This document shows positions 1 through 6,840 of a stretch of DNA of 64,000 nucleotides, piece after piece. This DNA comes from JAKEFM01 sp035695825 (GTDB lineage Bacteria; Planctomycetota; UBA1135; JAKEFM01), in assembly GCA_035695825.1 (NCBI GenBank), contig DASRRH010000027.1:124001-188000 (forward strand), read 5' to 3'. The notes under the pieces were generated by a model that saw nothing but the letters and a program-made list of their open reading frames with translations, was not told the origin of the DNA and ran no database searches. Both the position numbers and the translations under genes were made by a program. Numbering within the stretch: position 1 is the stretch's first letter; each line of letters begins with the position of its first letter.

Positions 1-82
1 CGATCACGCAATAGGGGCCGACCTCGACGTCCGGCGCGAGCTCGGAGCCGGGGTGAAGAATGGCCGTCGGGTGGATGGCCAA
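1..82 (-). CDS. lpxA: LpxA, acyl-ACP--UDP-N-acetylglucosamine O-acyltransferase (5' end only)
   Basis: Only the first 27 codons are inside the window; the gene runs off the left edge. The reverse strand reads from a TTG at 82 as L/M-A-I-H-P-T-A-I-L-H-P-G and continues to a GPYCVI stretch. This is the usual LpxA start, where the left-handed beta-helix hexapeptide repeats begin. A GAGGGG Shine-Dalgarno sits 7 bases upstream of the TTG, which supports this start over any alternative. LpxA performs the first step of lipid A synthesis in the cytoplasm, so its presence indicates a lipopolysaccharide-type outer membrane. Another hexapeptide acyltransferase such as LpxD is possible but fits the N-terminus less well. 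Confidence 0.75.
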   Translation of the reverse strand, partial: MAIHPTAILHPGSELAPDVEVGPYCVI

Positions 83-378
83 GGCAGATCCCCTCGGTCG
101 ATCCCATCTTGTCCGGGCCTTCCGGCTCCGGTCAACCCCGGAAGGGATCGCGCATGGGGCCGACATCCTCCGCTCCCTGGACCCGGGAAGCCCGTGGCTT
201 ACGGATGGCATCCGGGGCTGCGTGCTTGTCCGGCCCCCGCGGCCCCCCACTACCCGCCTGCGAGTCCGGGGGAGCGCCTCTCGCATGCCGATCGAAGGAA
301 TTTCGGATGGACATGACATGACCCGTTGTCAGGAAGAGACTTGCGAGCGAGATCTCGTTCGCGGTCTGCGGGTTCCGC
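83..378. other. Divergent intergenic region
   Basis: About 300 bases lie between the lpxA start on the - strand and the next + strand gene. Open stretches exist in several frames but none resembles a known protein or has a convincing ribosome site. It presumably holds the lpxA promoter; I see no clear -35/-10 pair or repeat. Confidence 0.4.
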
Positions 379-1101
379 TTGGAGCAGGGGCCGGGGTGTT
401 GTAAAGGGGACTCCGAATCGCTTTTTCCAGACTTCGTGCCGAGCCGCAAAGAGCCTGTCGGGAGGGGTCCTGGGGACGCGAAGATCCTCGCGCGCCTGAT
501 CGGCCTGATGGCGAGGGGACTCGGCACGAGCCCCCTGACGGCGAGGGAGGGAGAGAGCCTTCGCGCCGCGGCGGGCGCTCTCTTCCCGACGATCCAGAAG
601 GGAGTGACCGAGGCCTTCCGGAAGCGCGGACAGGCGCCGAGCCCCCGCGTCTCCTTCGCTCCCGAGGGGATCCCCGAGACGATCACCTCCTTTGCCTCGC
701 TCGGGTTCGACCTCACCGCCTCGCTCGGGCTCGAGCATCCTCCATGGCAGGGGCTCGAGATCGGCGCCTACTTCGCCTACGACGCGGCGGGCTATCGGGA
801 CCGGCTCGTCTGGGGAGTGAGCGGCCGGGGCGACAAGGAGTGGGTCGAACGCTGCGTCGAGATCCTGCGGCCGAAGCGGCGCCCCGACGAGCCGTTCATC
901 CGGACCGGCGAGCCGATGTACGCCGGAGGCGAGTTCGGCTGGTACGTGCTCTGGGCGTGGGATTGCACGCCGGAGGCGTTCGGCTCCGCGAGCGAGGCCT
1001 CGCTCGCCGAGGAGATCCGCGCGCGTCTGGAGAACCTCGTCTCCCGTCTGGTCCGGACGCGGACGGGGTCCGCGGCTGGACACTCGCGAAAGAGGGGCTG
1101 A
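379..1101 (+). CDS. Hypothetical protein, 240 aa
   Basis: I do not recognise this protein. It has no signal peptide or membrane segment. The C-terminal two thirds (from about residue 90) is rich in aromatic residues and looks like a compact globular domain; a Glu/Trp/Tyr-rich part around residues 125-190 contains G-E-P-M-Y-A-G-G-E-F-G-W-Y. The start is uncertain. TTG at 379 gives the full open frame, but no good Shine-Dalgarno precedes it, and the first internal ATG is at 508. Codons from about 450 onward have the strong G/C third-position bias of the neighbours. A promoter for the next operon follows within 40 bases of its stop, so it is probably transcribed separately. Confidence 0.6.
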   Translation: MEQGPGCCKGDSESLFPDFVPSRKEPVGRGPGDAKILARLIGLMARGLGTSPLTAREGESLRAAAGALFPTIQKGVTEAFRKRGQAPSPRVSFAPEGIPETITSFASLGFDLTASLGLEHPPWQGLEIGAYFAYDAAGYRDRLVWGVSGRGDKEWVERCVEILRPKRRPDEPFIRTGEPMYAGGEFGWYVLWAWDCTPEAFGSASEASLAEEIRARLENLVSRLVRTRTGSAAGHSRKRG

Positions 1102-1113
1102 CCCGCCGCGCGG

Positions 1114-1143
1114 TTCCCGCCGGGGACGCGGGGTCCTTATGAT
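1114..1143 (+). promoter_or_regulatory. Putative promoter of the rpiB-deoC-hpn operon
   Basis: A TATGAT hexamer at 1138-1143 matches the sigma70 -10 consensus at five of six positions and stands out in this GC-rich context. A weak -35 (TTCCCG, 1114-1119) lies 18 bases upstream. The ATG of the rpiB-like gene follows 29 bases after the -10. Confidence 0.4.
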
Positions 1144-1172
1144 CGTCGCCCCGGGGCCCCCGGGATCATCGA

Positions 1173-2000
1173 ATGGCGGTTTCGGATTCGGAACGCGCGG
1201 AGATCCTCCGCCGGATCGTGGGTCAGGTGGCACGGCGCTCGCTCGCGCCGGCGGAGCCCTCCGCTCCTCCCTCCGCGGCGCCCCCGCCTCCCCCGCGGAG
1301 GGAGGGGGGTAGGGCTGCGGGGTGGACGTCCGCGCGAAGCCGACCGCTCGTCTCGGCGGACTCGCTTCGCGACCTCGGTCCCGGCTCGACCGTGCGCGTC
1401 CCCGAAGGGGCGCTGCTGACGCCCCTCGCCCGCGACCTTGCCTCGGACCGCCGGATCTCCCTCGTCCCGGAAGACGCTCCCGCGGCCCCCGTCGCGGCGC
1501 CGCGCGGGACGCCGGCGATCCCGCCGGGGTCGCGGATCGCCCTCGGCGCCGACCACGCCGGGTACCGACTCAAGGAGGCGCTCCGGGCCTATCTTCACCC
1601 GCTCGGCTACGACGTGCGCGACTTCGGCACGGCGGGCGAGGCGGCGGTCGACTACCCCGACTTCGCCCGCGCCGTCGCGGAGGCCGTCGCGCGGGGAGAG
1701 TGCGCCGTCGGCATCCTCGCCGACGGAGGGGGCGTCGGATCGGGGATCGCGGCGAACAAGGTCCCGGGCGTCCGCGCGGCGCCCTGCCCCGACGCGGCGA
1801 CCGCGCGCAGCGCGCGCGAGCACAACTTCGCCAACGTGCTCTGCCTCCCTGCCCGGGGAATCGACGAGGCGAGGGCGAGAGAGGTCGTCGCGGCCTTCCT
1901 CGAGACCGCGACCGGCGGGGAACGGCACGCCCGCCGCGTCGGCAAGATCGGGGCGATCGAGCGGGCCTACCTTCGCCCCTCGGCCGTGCCCCCGGGTTGA
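1173..2000 (+). CDS. RpiB/LacA/LacB-family sugar-phosphate isomerase with microcompartment-type N-terminal extension
   Basis: Residues 121-265 form an RpiB-type isomerase: GADHAGYRLKEAL, DYPDFA, GIAANKVPGVRAA and AREHNFANVLCL are all present. The family interconverts aldose and ketose 5- or 6-phosphates. Two features set it apart. First, the catalytic Cys of E. coli RpiB is Asp184 here, and the Glu used by mycobacterial RpiB is Ser190. Second, a 120-residue extension precedes the core: an amphipathic helix (residues 4-24), a Pro/Ala linker (25-55), then a segment (58-99, with LLTPLARDLA) resembling the N-terminus of the ethanolamine-utilisation protein EutT. Helix plus linker is the architecture of microcompartment encapsulation peptides. 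The stop overlaps the deoC ATG by one base (TGATG), so the two are coupled. Exact substrate unknown; deoxyribose phosphates are plausible from the neighbour. Confidence 0.85.
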   Translation: MAVSDSERAEILRRIVGQVARRSLAPAEPSAPPSAAPPPPPRREGGRAAGWTSARSRPLVSADSLRDLGPGSTVRVPEGALLTPLARDLASDRRISLVPEDAPAAPVAAPRGTPAIPPGSRIALGADHAGYRLKEALRAYLHPLGYDVRDFGTAGEAAVDYPDFARAVAEAVARGECAVGILADGGGVGSGIAANKVPGVRAAPCPDAATARSAREHNFANVLCLPARGIDEARAREVVAAFLETATGGERHARRVGKIGAIERAYLRPSAVPPG

Positions 2001-2923
2001 TGGCTCCGGCCGTGGACGCCCTCACGCTCACGCGCGAAGAGTTCGAGCGCCTCGTCGCCGACGTTGCCCGCCTCGCGATCGAGGTCGCGCCGCAGGCCGC
2101 CGATCCGCGCAGCACCTGCCAGTGCCGGTCCTTCTGCACGCAGATGTGTCCCGAGCGGCTCGAGAACATCGTGGCCCACGGCGCGGACCGCATCGGCATG
2201 CACGTCGCGTTCCCGGCGACGGCGAAGGATCTCGCCCGGCGAATCGACCACACCCTCCTCAAGCCCGACGCCACTTACGCGGAGATCGACCGGCTCTGCG
2301 CCGAGGCGCGAGAGTACGGATTCGCCTCCGTCTGCGTGAACCCCGTCCACGTCCGCCGCTGCGCCCGCAGCCTCCGAGGTTCCCCGGTCCTCGTCTGCGC
2401 CGTCGTCGGCTTCCCCCTCGGCGCGAACCACCCCGACGAGAAAGCCTACGAGGCGCGCCGGTGCCTCGCCGAGGGGGCGTGCGAGATCGACATGGTGATC
2501 AACGTCGGCGCGCTCAAGTCGGGGGACGACGCGCTCGTCCGGAGCGACATCGAAGGGGTCGTCGCGGCCTGCCACGAGACCGGGGCCGCGACGAAGGCGA
2601 TCCTCGAGACGTGCCTCCTCTCGGAGGAAGAGAAGGTCCGCGCCTGCCGCCTCGCCAAGGAAGCGGGCGCGGACTACGTGAAGACCTCGACCGGGTTCGC
2701 CGCGGGGGGCGCGACGCCCGAGGACGTCGAGCTGATGCGGCGCGCCGTCGGCCCGGCGGTCGGCGTGAAGGCCGCGGGGGGGGTCCGGGACCTCGAGACC
2801 GCGATGAAGATGATCCGATCGGGAGCGACGCGGATCGGCGCGAGCGCGGGGGTGCGGATCGTGCGCGAGGCGGCCGGAGAGAAGGCAACCGCGGCGGCCG
2901 CGGCCGCGCCGCGTTCCACCTGA
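2000..2923 (+). CDS. deoC: Deoxyribose-phosphate aldolase with Cys-rich N-terminal extension
   Basis: DERA cleaves 2-deoxyribose 5-phosphate to acetaldehyde and glyceraldehyde 3-phosphate through a Lys Schiff base. The core (residues 80-292) carries IDHTLLKPDAT, VVGFPLGAN, Asp164 in EIDMVINVG, the Schiff-base Lys228 in VKTSTG and Lys257 in VKAAGG. At 307 residues it is longer than the usual 220-260, because of an 80-residue N-terminal extension with an amphipathic helix (about 11-29) and four cysteines at 40, 42, 46 and 50 (C-Q-C-R-S-F-C-T-Q-M-C-P). That cluster could bind metal or an iron-sulfur centre; this is inference. The ATG overlaps the preceding stop. The pairing with an RpiB-like isomerase matches sugar-phosphate microcompartment loci. 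The C-terminus ends in an Ala-rich tail. Confidence 0.93.
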   Translation: MAPAVDALTLTREEFERLVADVARLAIEVAPQAADPRSTCQCRSFCTQMCPERLENIVAHGADRIGMHVAFPATAKDLARRIDHTLLKPDATYAEIDRLCAEAREYGFASVCVNPVHVRRCARSLRGSPVLVCAVVGFPLGANHPDEKAYEARRCLAEGACEIDMVINVGALKSGDDALVRSDIEGVVAACHETGAATKAILETCLLSEEEKVRACRLAKEAGADYVKTSTGFAAGGATPEDVELMRRAVGPAVGVKAAGGVRDLETAMKMIRSGATRIGASAGVRIVREAAGEKATAAAAAAPRST

Positions 2924-2938
2924 CGGACGGGAGGCAAC

Positions 2939-3808
2939 GTGGCGGCGGCGGTTCCCGCGGGAAGGTCGGACGGCCGCTCCCCGGCGCCCGCCGGGGGCCG
3001 GGACTTCTACTGGTACGGCCCGCGCCGTTTCTCGGGCGCGCGCGCGCGACATCTCGCCGCCGTCCACGCCTTCGCGCGGGTCGCCGACGACCTCGCCGAC
3101 GAGACCCCTTGCGCCGGCGAGGCGCTCGGGAGGCTCGATCGCCTCGAGGCCGAGCTCGACGGAGCGCTCGACGGCTCCCCCTCGGCCGCCCTCGCCCCCC
3201 TCGCGGAGGCGGTCCGCGCTCACGGCGTTCCCCGGCGCGACCTCGCCGAGCTCCTCGCGGGCCTCCGCTCCGACTGCACCCGCCGAGAGTTCGGGACCTA
3301 CGAGGAGCTCCTCGGCTACTGTCGGCTCGCCGCGAATCCCGCCGGGCGCATCGCGCTCCGGATCTTCGGGGCGCTCGATCCCTCGAACGAGGCGTGCTCC
3401 GATCGCGTCTGCACGGGGCTCGCCCTGGCGAACTTCTGGCGCGACGTCGGCCCCGACCTCGACCGGGGACGGATCTACCTCCCGCTCGAGGACCGGGAAC
3501 GCTTCGGCGTGACGGCGGAGGCTCTCCGGGCGCGTCGGGTCGACGCCCCTTTCCGCGCGCTTCTCTCCTTCGAGGTCGAACGGGCCCGGATGCTCCTCGA
3601 AAGGGGGCGCCCCCTCGCGGGGCGGGTCCCGCGCCCCCTCGCCTGGCGCGTCGAGGCGTTCGTCCGCGGCGGGCTCGACCTCCTGCGGCGGATCGAGGCG
3701 GCGGACTTCGACGTCTTCGCGCGGCGTCCACCGATCGGGCGATTCTGGAAGGCCCGCGTCGCCGCGGCGGCATGGATCCGGACCGCCTTCGCGAGGGCGG
3801 GGCGGTGA
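2939..3808 (+). CDS. hpnC: Squalene synthase HpnC (hydroxysqualene-forming)
   Basis: This is a trans-isoprenyl diphosphate synthase of the squalene/phytoene family. HpnC converts presqualene diphosphate to hydroxysqualene in the bacterial three-enzyme squalene route. The first Asp-rich motif is VADDLADE (residues 48-55) and the second is NFWRDVGPDLDRGRIYLP (165-182). The length of 289 residues is normal. The GTG start at 2939 has GGGAGG four bases upstream. It follows deoC by 15 bases and its TGA overlaps the GTG of hpnD. HpnC is distinguished from HpnD by N-F-W-R-D-V in place of Q-L-T-N-I-L-R-D-V and by the immediate hpnD neighbour. Product would feed hopanoids, sterols or carotenoids; no cyclase lies in the window. 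Confidence 0.88.
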   Translation: MAAAVPAGRSDGRSPAPAGGRDFYWYGPRRFSGARARHLAAVHAFARVADDLADETPCAGEALGRLDRLEAELDGALDGSPSAALAPLAEAVRAHGVPRRDLAELLAGLRSDCTRREFGTYEELLGYCRLAANPAGRIALRIFGALDPSNEACSDRVCTGLALANFWRDVGPDLDRGRIYLPLEDRERFGVTAEALRARRVDAPFRALLSFEVERARMLLERGRPLAGRVPRPLAWRVEAFVRGGLDLLRRIEAADFDVFARRPPIGRFWKARVAAAAWIRTAFARAGR

Positions 3809-4671
3809 GGCTCGAGGACTCCTTCCGCTTCTGCCGGGCGGCGGCGCGCCGCGAGGCGCGCAACTTCTACGCGACCTTCCTCCTCTCCCCCCCCGCGAAG
3901 CGCGACGCCCTCTGCGCGGTCTACGCCACCCTCCGGGCGCTCGACGACGTGGCCGACGGAGCGGGCCCCGTCGAGGAGAAGCGGCGGGCGCTGCGCGACT
4001 GGCGGGAGGCGCTCGACGGCGCGAGGGACCCGGCGGGCTACCCGAGCCTCCCCGCCCTCCTCGAGACGGCCCGGCGGTTCGAGATCCCGGCCGAGCACTT
4101 CCGCCTCCTCGTCGGCGGAGTCGAGATGGACCTCGACGTGCGGCGGTACCCAGCCTTCCGCGACCTCTCCGACTACTGCTACCGCGTCGCCTCCGTCGTC
4201 GGGCTGATCTGCGTGCGCATCTTCGGCGGGCGCGACGAGCGCGCGCGCCCCCCGGCCGAGGCGTGCGGCCTCGCCTTCCAACTGACGAACATCCTCCGCG
4301 ACGTGGCCGAGGACGCCGCGCGGGGGCGGATCTACCTGCCCCTGGAGGACCTCGCCCGGTTCGGCTGCAGCGAGGAGCAGGTCCTGCGCGGGGAGTGGGA
4401 CGAGCGCTTCGCGGAGCTCATGCGGTTCGAGGCGGCCCGCGCTCGCGCCTTCTACGAGGAGGCGCGCGTCCTCCCTCCCCTCGTCAACTGGTCGGGACGG
4501 ACGACCCTTCGGGCGATGATCGGTTTCTACCGCGGGATCCTCCGGACGCTCGAGCGACGAGACTTCCGCGTCTTCGGCCCGCGCGTGCGGCTCTCGGGCC
4601 TCGAGAAGGCGCGCGTCGTCGCGGCGGCGCTGGCGCGCAACCTCTGGCCCGAGCCCGCCCCCGCGCCGTGA
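3805..4671 (+). CDS. hpnD: Presqualene diphosphate synthase HpnD
   Basis: HpnD condenses two farnesyl diphosphates to presqualene diphosphate. Motifs are DDVAD (residues 47-51) and QLTNILRDVAED...GRIYLP (159-178), with the family signature around Y-C-Y-R-V-A-S-V-V-G (124-133). The 288-residue length is typical. I chose the GTG at 3805 because it overlaps the hpnC stop as GTGA, the coupling pattern used throughout this operon; an ATG at 3772 inside hpnC is the alternative. Its own stop overlaps the next GTG. It acts with HpnC and, normally, the flavoprotein HpnE. Confidence 0.9.
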   Translation: MRLEDSFRFCRAAARREARNFYATFLLSPPAKRDALCAVYATLRALDDVADGAGPVEEKRRALRDWREALDGARDPAGYPSLPALLETARRFEIPAEHFRLLVGGVEMDLDVRRYPAFRDLSDYCYRVASVVGLICVRIFGGRDERARPPAEACGLAFQLTNILRDVAEDAARGRIYLPLEDLARFGCSEEQVLRGEWDERFAELMRFEAARARAFYEEARVLPPLVNWSGRTTLRAMIGFYRGILRTLERRDFRVFGPRVRLSGLEKARVVAAALARNLWPEPAPAP

Positions 4672-5168
4672 GCCGTCGCCGCCGCCCGGCGGTCGTGCTC
4701 TTCGGCGTGCTCGACGACCTGGTTCGCGCGTTCGAGGCGGCCGGCCTCGACGGCGCGGTCGAGTGGTCGGACCGGATCTGGTTCCGCGTGGGTCGCGGCG
4801 CGCCCTTCTGGATCCGGCCCGCTCCCCCGCCCGGGCCTCTCCGCTTCGACCCCGACCTCTCGCGCTTCCGGGCGCTCACGCCCGCCGAGCGGCTCGCCGC
4901 GCAGCGGGCCCTCGCGCGGATCGTCCGCGGGAGGATGCAGCCGGCGGCCGGCATCGACCTCGCCGCGCACCTCCGGGCGACCGGCGTCGCGGGACGGGTC
5001 GTCGACCGCCTCTTCCGCCCTCTCGTCGAACTCGCGTTCGGGAGACGCCTCGAGGAGGTCCCGGCTCCCGAAGGGGTCGGGTGGCTGGGCGCCTTCTTCA
5101 CGCGCTCGGCGCGCTCGGCGCGGATCGGGGTCGTGCGTCCGCCCGCCGGCCGCACGAAGCGGAGATGA
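4668..5168 (+). CDS. HpnE-like fragment (hydroxysqualene dehydroxylase middle domain only)
   Basis: The 166-residue product resembles the central substrate-binding part of HpnE, the FAD enzyme that reduces hydroxysqualene to squalene: V-L-F-G-V-L-D-D-L near the start, F-R-A-L-T-P-A-E-R-L, then R-L-F-R-P-L-V-E-L-A-F. Full HpnE is over 400 residues. Both FAD-binding parts, the N-terminal GxGxxG fold and the C-terminal half, are missing. I found neither half in another frame on either side, so this is a real truncation and not a simple frameshift. The GTG start still overlaps the hpnD stop, and its stop overlaps the next ATG. It cannot be a flavoenzyme alone; it may be a remnant, or the function may be supplied elsewhere. 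Confidence 0.6.
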   Translation: MSRRRRPAVVLFGVLDDLVRAFEAAGLDGAVEWSDRIWFRVGRGAPFWIRPAPPPGPLRFDPDLSRFRALTPAERLAAQRALARIVRGRMQPAAGIDLAAHLRATGVAGRVVDRLFRPLVELAFGRRLEEVPAPEGVGWLGAFFTRSARSARIGVVRPPAGRTKRR

Positions 5169-6748
5169 CCAGCGCGTTCCGCGTCCTGGTCTTGCGCCTG
5201 CGGGCGGCTCCCCCGCGCTCCGGGGAGCACTGGCTCACGCGGTTCGTCTTCCTCCGCCTCCTCGGCCTCGTCTACTTCTTCGCTTTCCTCTCCCTCGCGA
5301 ACCAGGTCCTCCCCCTGATCGGAAGCCGCGGGCTTCTCCCCGCGCGCATCTACCTCGAGGCCGTCCGGGAGGGGGGCGTTTCTCCGTGGCAGGAGCTGCC
5401 GACCCTCTTTTGGTTCTCGCATTCGGACGCGAACCTGCAGGCGGGGGCCTGGATCGGCGTCGGCCTCTCCCTCCTCCTCCTCGCAGGGCTGGCGAACGCG
5501 CTCCTCCTCGCCGCGCTCTGGGCCCTGTACCTCTCGTTCGTCCACGTCGGCCAGGTCTGGTACGGGTACGGCTGGGAGATCCAGCTCCTCGAGACGGGCT
5601 TCCTCGCGATCTTCCTCTGTCCGCTCCTCGACCCGCGCCCCTTCCCGCGCCTCCCTCCCCCCTTCCCGGTCCTCCTTTGTCTGCGCTGGCTGATCGTCCG
5701 GATCATGCTCGGCGCCGGGCTCATCAAGATCCGCGGCGACTCCTGTTGGCGCGACCTCACCTGCCTCCTCTACCACTACGAAACGCAGCCGATCCCCAAC
5801 CCGCTCTCGAGGCTGCTCCACTTCCTCCCGCCCTGGATCCACCGCCTCGAGTGTCTCGGCAACCACCTCGTCGAGCTCGTCGCCCCCGCCTTCGCCTTCG
5901 GGCCGGCCGCGGCGCGTCGCATCGCGGGCCTCCTCTTCGTCGCCTTCCAGCTCTTCCTGATCCTCAGCGGGAACCTCTCCTTCCTGAACTACCTCACGAT
6001 CGCGCCCGCGCTCGCCTGCCTCGACGACGGGGTGTGGCGGCGGATCCTGCCGCGGCGGCTCGTCGCGGCGGCCGACCGCGCGCGCGAGATCGCGCGGCCT
6101 TCGAAGGCCCACCGGGTCGCGGCGCTCCTCCTCGCGGGCCTCGTCGCGGTCCTGAGCTTCTGGCCCGTCCGGAACCTCCTCTCGTCGCGCCAGATGATGA
6201 ACACGTCGTTCAACGCCCTCCACCTCGTCAACACCTACGGCGCCTTCGGGAGCGTCGGGCGGGAGCGGAGCGAGATCGTCCTCGAGGGGACGGACGAGGA
6301 GGCGATCGGGCCCGACTCGCGCTGGCGCGCGTACGAGTTCAAGGCGAAGCCCGGCGATCCGGAGCGCGCGCTCCCGGTCGTCGCTCCCTACCACTACCGG
6401 GTCGACTGGCAGGTCTGGTTCGCGGCGATGTCGACGCCGGGGCGCCACGCCTGGCTCGTCCACCTCGTCTGGAAGCTCCTCCACAACGACCGCGGCGCGC
6501 TCTCCCTCCTCGCGAACGACCCGTTCCCGGACGCGCCGCCCCGGTTCATCCGGGCGGAGCTCTACCGTTACAAGTTCACCCGCCCGTTCCGCGGCGGGCC
6601 GTACTGGGAGCGGGCCCGGATCGGTTCCTGGCTGCCGCCGATGTCGACGGACGACCCGCGGATCCGCGAGTTCCTCGGCGCGCGCGGCCTCCTCGAGGAC
6701 GCGAACGAGAAGGAGATCGGTCCGAATGAGCCTCGGGGTCCGAGGTGA
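5165..6748 (+). CDS. Lipase maturation factor family membrane protein
   Basis: The 527-residue protein belongs to the lipase maturation factor 1 family (DUF1222). Hydrophobic segments fill residues 25-330, including F-L-R-L-L-G-L-V-Y-F-F-A-F near residue 28, and the C-terminal 190 residues are soluble. Family hallmarks are S-F-N-A-L-H-L-V-N-T-Y-G-A-F-G-S-V and the later P-Y-H-Y-R-V-D-W-Q-V-W-F-A-A-M. In animals LMF1 helps lipoprotein lipase fold; the bacterial role is not established. The ATG overlaps the preceding TGA by two bases, so it is probably the last gene of the rpiB-deoC-hpn unit. It is full length. Confidence 0.85.
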   Translation: MTSAFRVLVLRLRAAPPRSGEHWLTRFVFLRLLGLVYFFAFLSLANQVLPLIGSRGLLPARIYLEAVREGGVSPWQELPTLFWFSHSDANLQAGAWIGVGLSLLLLAGLANALLLAALWALYLSFVHVGQVWYGYGWEIQLLETGFLAIFLCPLLDPRPFPRLPPPFPVLLCLRWLIVRIMLGAGLIKIRGDSCWRDLTCLLYHYETQPIPNPLSRLLHFLPPWIHRLECLGNHLVELVAPAFAFGPAAARRIAGLLFVAFQLFLILSGNLSFLNYLTIAPALACLDDGVWRRILPRRLVAAADRAREIARPSKAHRVAALLLAGLVAVLSFWPVRNLLSSRQMMNTSFNALHLVNTYGAFGSVGRERSEIVLEGTDEEAIGPDSRWRAYEFKAKPGDPERALPVVAPYHYRVDWQVWFAAMSTPGRHAWLVHLVWKLLHNDRGALSLLANDPFPDAPPRFIRAELYRYKFTRPFRGGPYWERARIGSWLPPMSTDDPRIREFLGARGLLEDANEKEIGPNEPRGPR

Positions 6749-6840
6749 GGCCTCCGCCCTCGAGCGGGCTATCATCTCGGGCGGCCGCGCGGGAGGGCGG
6801 GAGCCATTTCCGCCGATTCCTGCCGGAGGCGTGTCGCGCG

